This document shows positions 59,801-64,000 of a stretch of 64,000 bases of DNA, piece after piece (the first letter of the stretch is position 1; every line of letters begins with the position of its first letter). Source of the stretch: Istiophorus platypterus (taxonomy: Eukaryota > Chordata > Actinopteri > Istiophoriformes > Istiophoridae). The notes under the pieces are model-generated. The model ran no database searches, was not told where the DNA came from, and saw only the letters and a list, made by a program, of their open reading frames with translations. The DNA lies in contig CM029128.1 of assembly GCA_016859345.1 (NCBI GenBank), positions 21,579,604 through 21,643,603 of the forward strand, read 5' to 3'. The translations under genes and the position numbers were made by a program.

Positions 59801-60933
59801 GGAATGTTTAAAAGAAGAGAGCAACATATTCCACTGAGAGTTAGTAACATGGCAAAAACAATTAGTCAGACACAATCATTCACTACAGACAGCTTTGCTT
59901 TCCCTCCACATTTTCTTAGTTTAAAAGAGTCAGTTCTTAATTTTCCATTTTTTTTTTTTTTTTTTTTACAGGAGAGAATGCGAAGAAAACATGAAACTGC
60001 TCCCAGTGACTTTCTTAAATTTTCGGTGTATAGGGGTAGAGACTGAATTCAACACTAACTTTCATCATAGTTGGCATTGTTTTTATTTCTATAAAAAGAG
60101 ACAACAATAATCAAATTTAACATACATTAAAGACACAATAAGTTTCCATCATAAATTAGTTCTTCAAACAACAAAAACTTCCAACTACCAAACGCTTTAC
60201 ACTGCATGCTGGGGAGTCTTAATATGCTTTTTTTTTTTACCTTTAAAATTTTAATGAGTTGAGTTAACTATTAGCAGTTAATTTCATGTCGAAAGTACTG
60301 AAATTAGAGCAAATCATGGTTATAAATTCTAAAGTCTGAAAATTAAAACTAAAAATTCTAAGTTGAATTACCCTGATTTTTTTTTTTGTTTTAAACTATG
60401 CTGATAAAAACTGGTTCTTTCATGGAATATGATGAACACACGTTGAACACACGATGTGTCTCCCAGCAAGCTCTTCCTGTGGTTTTGACATCTCCAATTG
60501 ATGCTGTTCCTGTCTGTTGCCTGGCAACAGAAGGGAAAAGATAGTTGAGGTGATGAGTGAAGGCGAGCCTGAGGGAGATAGGAGGAGAGGAAAGAGAAAG
60601 GGAAGAGATGGGTAGGGAGTTAGGGGCTGGTTGTTTTTTCTTCCATGCAAGGTTTCAAAGATTGTACCGTTTCTGTTCTATTAGATTCCCTTTTAAGCAA
60701 AAAACAAGACATGATGGGCTGCTTAATGCAAGAAGATAAACTCAATGGCAAATATATATCAGAATGTGGATTTCATGTCATATTTAAGCAACAATGGGAG
60801 TGAAATTTCCTCCATGATATATAAAATAAAGTTTTTTATCAGTAATAATTGTATGAGATTGTGTTGTATTTTTTATGTCTTTAGTTTTACTTTCTTAAAC
60901 TGATAGATTTCCTAGTCAAAAAGTCCTGTGGGA
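59801..60933. other. Non-coding, with an X-box-like palindrome
   Basis: At 60515-60529, tgttgcctggcaaca is a perfect palindrome around one base and resembles an RFX X-box with a one-base spacer. A GA-rich stretch follows (60555-60630). The - strand there also has a good acceptor (tttcccttctgttgccag), but no donor or coding frame that I trust. T-runs occur at 59950-59967 and 60229-60238. Confidence 0.4.
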
Positions 60934-61271
60934 TTTTTACCTTTTCCATTGATTTTTTTAAGTGTTCCTATAAGTTTCTAAACATCCAATATTAACCTAC
61001 ATTTTTTCTCTGTTGGATCTTCCAATTTATTGGCCAATAATGTAGGCAGATTTGGCCTAATAGTGATTCAGTATAGTTGCTTTGGGTTCTGCCCGCAGTC
61101 CCTTCTTTTATCAATATGATATTGTGTGATGACCAATAAGTGATAACATGAAAATCTAAGCCCTTACCTAAGTGTGACATCTAGATTATTTTTACCTTTT
61201 CCATTTTTTTTAGCATTCCTAAAAGTTTCTAAACATCTAGTATTACCTGCAGTTTTTCTCTGTTGGATCTT
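60934..61271. repeat. Direct repeat pair, about 85 bases, 250 bases apart
   Basis: The sequence 60934-61021 (tttttaccttttccatt ... aagtttctaaacatc ... tttttctctgttggatctt) recurs at 61188-61271 with few differences. There is no protein frame. Confidence 0.85.
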
Positions 61272-61280
61272 ACATACATT

Positions 61281-61923
61281 TCAAACATCTTAAAAGTCTT
61301 TCTTTCATATTTGCAAGAATTACTAACATGAATCTTAGTCCTTTAAGATATTTAAAAACTTAGAAATGATGGTGTCTTGGAAAATAATTACAGTATGTTG
61401 GAGTTCCTTGACACCACATACTGTAGTTTGATATGGCCCCATAGCTTTTCAGTATAACCCTTAAACAGTGAGTGCCTACTTTCATTCCTTAAAGATCTTT
61501 ATGAATGACTTGTGCGAGGTGAGGAAAGGCGAGAGGTGAAGCTAAATCAGGAACATTTTGTAACTGTATGGAACACTGTGGGTTTTCACTGTTCTCAACT
61601 GATTGTTTCCAGTGCTTCCCAGGATGGTGTCAATTTTTCTTCCGCCTTGCTCATCATTCTTCAGCCCTACTGATGAATTCTTTTGTTTCTAGAGGTGAAA
61701 AGTCTATGATCAGATACATTACTAAGATACAATGAATGTTTCATGTTTGGATATAGCTACAGAGGATTGCCAGGGATGGTTCAGACATGCAGAAAGATTC
61801 TTTTCGAAGTGTATTGCATCAGAGGACATTAAGTGTGATTTAAATTTTAACTTGTGATCCATTACATAAGACCACTACTTCAAACATGTTAAAATACTTT
61901 CATATTTGCAAGAATTACTAACA
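61281..61923. repeat. Second direct repeat pair, about 45 bases, flanking a transposase relic
   Basis: The sequence 'tcaaacat.ttaaaa...tttcatatttgcaagaatta'-type occurs at 61281-61328 and 61880-61923. The transposase remnant at 61636-61850 lies between the two copies. Confidence 0.8.
61636..61850 (+). pseudogene. IS630/Tc1/mariner-superfamily transposase C-terminal relic
   Basis: One continuous + strand frame, interrupted by three stops, reads FLPPCSSFFSPTDEFF, KVYDQIHY, then DIATEDCQGWFRHAERFFSK and CIASEDIKCD. The first part corresponds to the 'PPYSP.LNPIE' block of DDE transposases and the last to a 'CQGWIRHARRFFPRC' block of a family I know from animal genomes. The catalytic Glu position (PTDEFF) is partly preserved. 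It is clearly decayed. The order and spacing are right, and I have no database comparison. Confidence 0.5.
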
Positions 61924-62222
61924 CATTGTGCTCATTCACTTTCTTGTCAAGAGGAAGATCAATACAAGTCTCATAAACTGTCTGCCAACTATGGAGCTGG
62001 AGCTGAATTTTCATAGAACCAAGTTTGCTGTTTGAGTCTTAAGTCTCTAGGAAAGAGGAAGTAATAAATATAATGGTAAAATCAACTGAAAAGTTGTGAT
62101 GATAAAAAAAATAAAATAAAAAAAATATATTGTAAGTAAATAAAAAAATGTACACATGTAAATGTTAAAAAAGTAGTGTGTCCAGTGTCGTGTTATTGCA
62201 ATCCCTGGTTTACTTGTGTTGA

Positions 62223-62347
62223 TTTTCCAACCAAGTCTAGATGAAAAACCCACTTCCATATAGGACTCAGGGCAAGGCCGTAGATGTTCTGTCGAGCCTT
62301 TTCTCATATGGAAGTGGGCAGGATTTCATCTAGACTTGGTTGGAAAA
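62223..62347. repeat. Near-perfect hairpin, about 40-base arms, 44-base loop
   Basis: The left arm 62223-62261 (ttttccaaccaagtctagat...cccacttccatat) and the right arm 62306-62347 are reverse complements. There is a perfect 24-bp outer stem, a 2/5-base internal bulge and a perfect 13-bp inner stem. It lies next to a LINE endonuclease fragment. Very high arm identity implies recent origin or selection on the structure. Confidence 0.9.
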
Positions 62348-62471
62348 ACAATGAATGGTGTGCCCCTGGATTTAAAGAAGCACTGGGGTGCAGAGACTGG
62401 AGTCTGGGGAGTAGATTATGTCACACATGGTGGTTGAATTAGCAGAGGGTGTCACCAACCACGGTGGCGTG

Positions 62472-62612
62472 TTAGTACGGGCTGGTAACGAAGTATGGAC
62501 GTAACTGCATGGCTAACAGTTCAATGTCAAGCCTGCAGAAACGTTCCTTTTCAGTAATCTGACCAGGGTGCCACCATCTGTCGTTAATAAAAGGGGCAAT
62601 CCTGCTGCCTCC
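62472..62612 (-). pseudogene. LINE endonuclease-domain fragment
   Basis: The - strand frame reads GGSRIAPFINDRWWHPGQIT and then EKERFCRLDIELLAMQLRPY. This is the 'GGI.L.VND.WC....ERFCSPDIELLAV..RPYYLPREF' region of APE-type endonucleases in fish non-LTR retrotransposons. The last word breaks at FVTSPY, where YLPREF is expected. Only about 45 residues survive. It is a different family from the L2-type copies. Confidence 0.65.
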
Positions 62613-62719
62613 ATTCTTTCCACTCTCAGATTGATTCCTGTCTGCACAAAGCTGCCTGAAAGCCATTGATAGTAGTGATGGGATCTGTAACCACACCCAA
62701 ACAAATAAATATTATATCA

Positions 62720-63000
62720 TGGTTAAATGAGGCCATAGACACCCCTGGTGTTGTATCACATATTGGAACCAAGACATGAAATTAAAAACAAACAAAAAAA
62801 ACAAAAAATAAGACAACACTGATGTAGTTGCTGATTAAAATCCTATTTGGACCTCCAACTACCTTGAAATTTACCCACAGTAGAGCTAAAACAGTTATAT
62901 TGATTTTAGAAAACTTGTTACCTCTTTCATTAGAAGGGTTAAAGGGGGATGAATCCTAGCATGTACTACACGAATGGCTCTTAAACAGCTTGGACTAATA
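62720..63000. other. Non-coding, no gene seen
   Basis: AT-rich sequence leading into the Tc1-like element at the right edge. Confidence 0.5.
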
Positions 63001-63004
63001 AAGA

Positions 63005-64000
63005 CCTGGTTGAAATTATTGGCACCTCTGAATTTTGAATATCATATGTGCAAATCAACCAATTTTTATGATTAAAATATTTCAGTATGATGTCCAAGGT
63101 TACTGAAAATAAGAAAAAAAAGACTTTACAAAATAGTGAAATAATACAAATACAAAATGTACCCAACACACAATTACTGGCACCCTTCACTAATATCTGG
63201 TTGCAGAACCTTAGGCAACAATGACAGCTTCCAAATGTTTCTTGTACTCATCTAGAAGCATCTTGTACTGGTAGTTTCTGCTGCTCTTCTATTGCTCTGT
63301 GTTAAAGCACTTTTAATTTTTAAAGAATACTTTTTGGTAAGAGTTTTCAATGCCATTTAGTTCAGGACTCATTGCTGGCCAGTTTAAATCAGTCCATCTT
63401 TTCTCATTCAACCATTGTTGTGCTGCTGGTTTAGTGCTTTGGGTCATTGTCTTGCTGAAAGACCCTAGACCTTTACTTCAAACTTAGTTTTCTGACATAC
63501 ATTTCTCACACATTTTATCCTTTGATGCATTCAATGCCTCAAGTATAAGAGGCAGCAAAGCAGCTCCACAGCCTGAAAGAACCTCCACCATGTTTTAGTG
63601 TAGGTAGGGTCTCCTTTTCCTTATGGGCTTCATTTCATCACCTATAAACAAACTGATGCACTGCATTCCTACAGAGCTCTACTTTGCTGTCATCTGTCCA
63701 TAGAACATTATCCCTGAGAGACTGTGGACTATCTATGAAAGTTTTACAAACAGTAGTCCTGCCTTTTTATGCCTTTCTTCCAATAGTGGTGTCTCCTTGG
63801 CCTTCATCCATGGAGCCTTACTTCATTTAGTGTGTTGTATGGTACAAGCTGAAACCACTGCTACAGATTGATCCTGATCAGCCTAAAGATCCTAGATGTC
63901 TTGTGTGGTGTTTTTTCCACAGTCAGCATCAAACTTTGGAAGATATTGAGTTTCTTCTTAGCACCACGCCCTGGAAGCAGGACTTTTTTTATGAATGTAA
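63005..64000 (-). mobile_element. Tc1-like transposon, third family, cut by the window edge
   Basis: The left end has 'gaaattattggcacctctga', a terminal word of a Tc1-like family. On the - strand, 63461-63436 reads FQQDNDPKH, the second catalytic Asp block. The segment 63712-63680 reads VLWTDDSKVELCR, the first catalytic Asp block, so the transposase runs right to left. The N-terminus would lie at or beyond 64000. Frameshifts and stops are present. Confidence 0.85.

Noticed and set aside
60420..60650. Possible terminal exon on the - strand after a good acceptor (tttcccttctgttgccag)
   Set aside because: The frame is short, low in complexity and unlike any protein I know. The acceptor may be a by-product of the palindrome.

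Overview
This is a stretch of vertebrate nuclear DNA, almost certainly from a teleost fish and probably a percomorph. It is AT-rich and intron-bearing, with long dinucleotide microsatellites and a mixture of decayed Tc1-like transposons, L2-type LINEs and a Ty3/gypsy relic typical of fish. Only two genes are well supported. I see no operon, CRISPR array, phage or bacterial feature.

Left part (1-10,040): the 3' end of ptpa, the protein phosphatase 2A activator, on the + strand. Two exons are visible, an internal exon at 2707-2814 and the terminal coding exon at 9436-9510, joined by a 6.6-kb intron. A 3' UTR follows, with an AATAAA at 10017. The intron left of 2707 runs off the window and holds a Tc1-like transposase relic.

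Middle part (10,041-20,600): a short intergenic region with a degenerate tandem array carrying octamer-like and GGGCGTGG motifs, a C-rich block and a (TA)n tract. The single-exon immediate-early gene ier5l then lies on the - strand (19301-20182). It sits in a CpG-rich block, with a TATA box and two CCAAT boxes upstream and a probable long 3' UTR. ptpa and ier5l converge tail to tail, as their orthologues do in mammals. Both products act on PP2A: PTPA activates the catalytic core, and IER-family proteins bind B55-type regulatory subunits.

Right part (20,600-64,000): a gene-poor stretch with no confirmed gene. It holds several dispersed repeat families recognisable by similarity between copies within the window, many LINE fragments in both orientations, four Tc1/mariner-type relics, a deleted gypsy element and microsatellites. 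It also holds several long hairpins. Three items here may be more than repeat debris: a 54-bp-arm hairpin at 23281-23412, a nearly perfect hairpin at 62223-62347, and a 90-bp candidate coding exon with good splice sites at 50735-50824 (- strand).

I did not find a convincing new biological system. The most testable novelties are the two hairpins, the octamer/GC-box tandem array, the overlapping upstream ORF of ier5l and the orphan candidate exon. Assignments of repeats to fish families rest on recognition of motifs and on similarity between copies, not on a database search.
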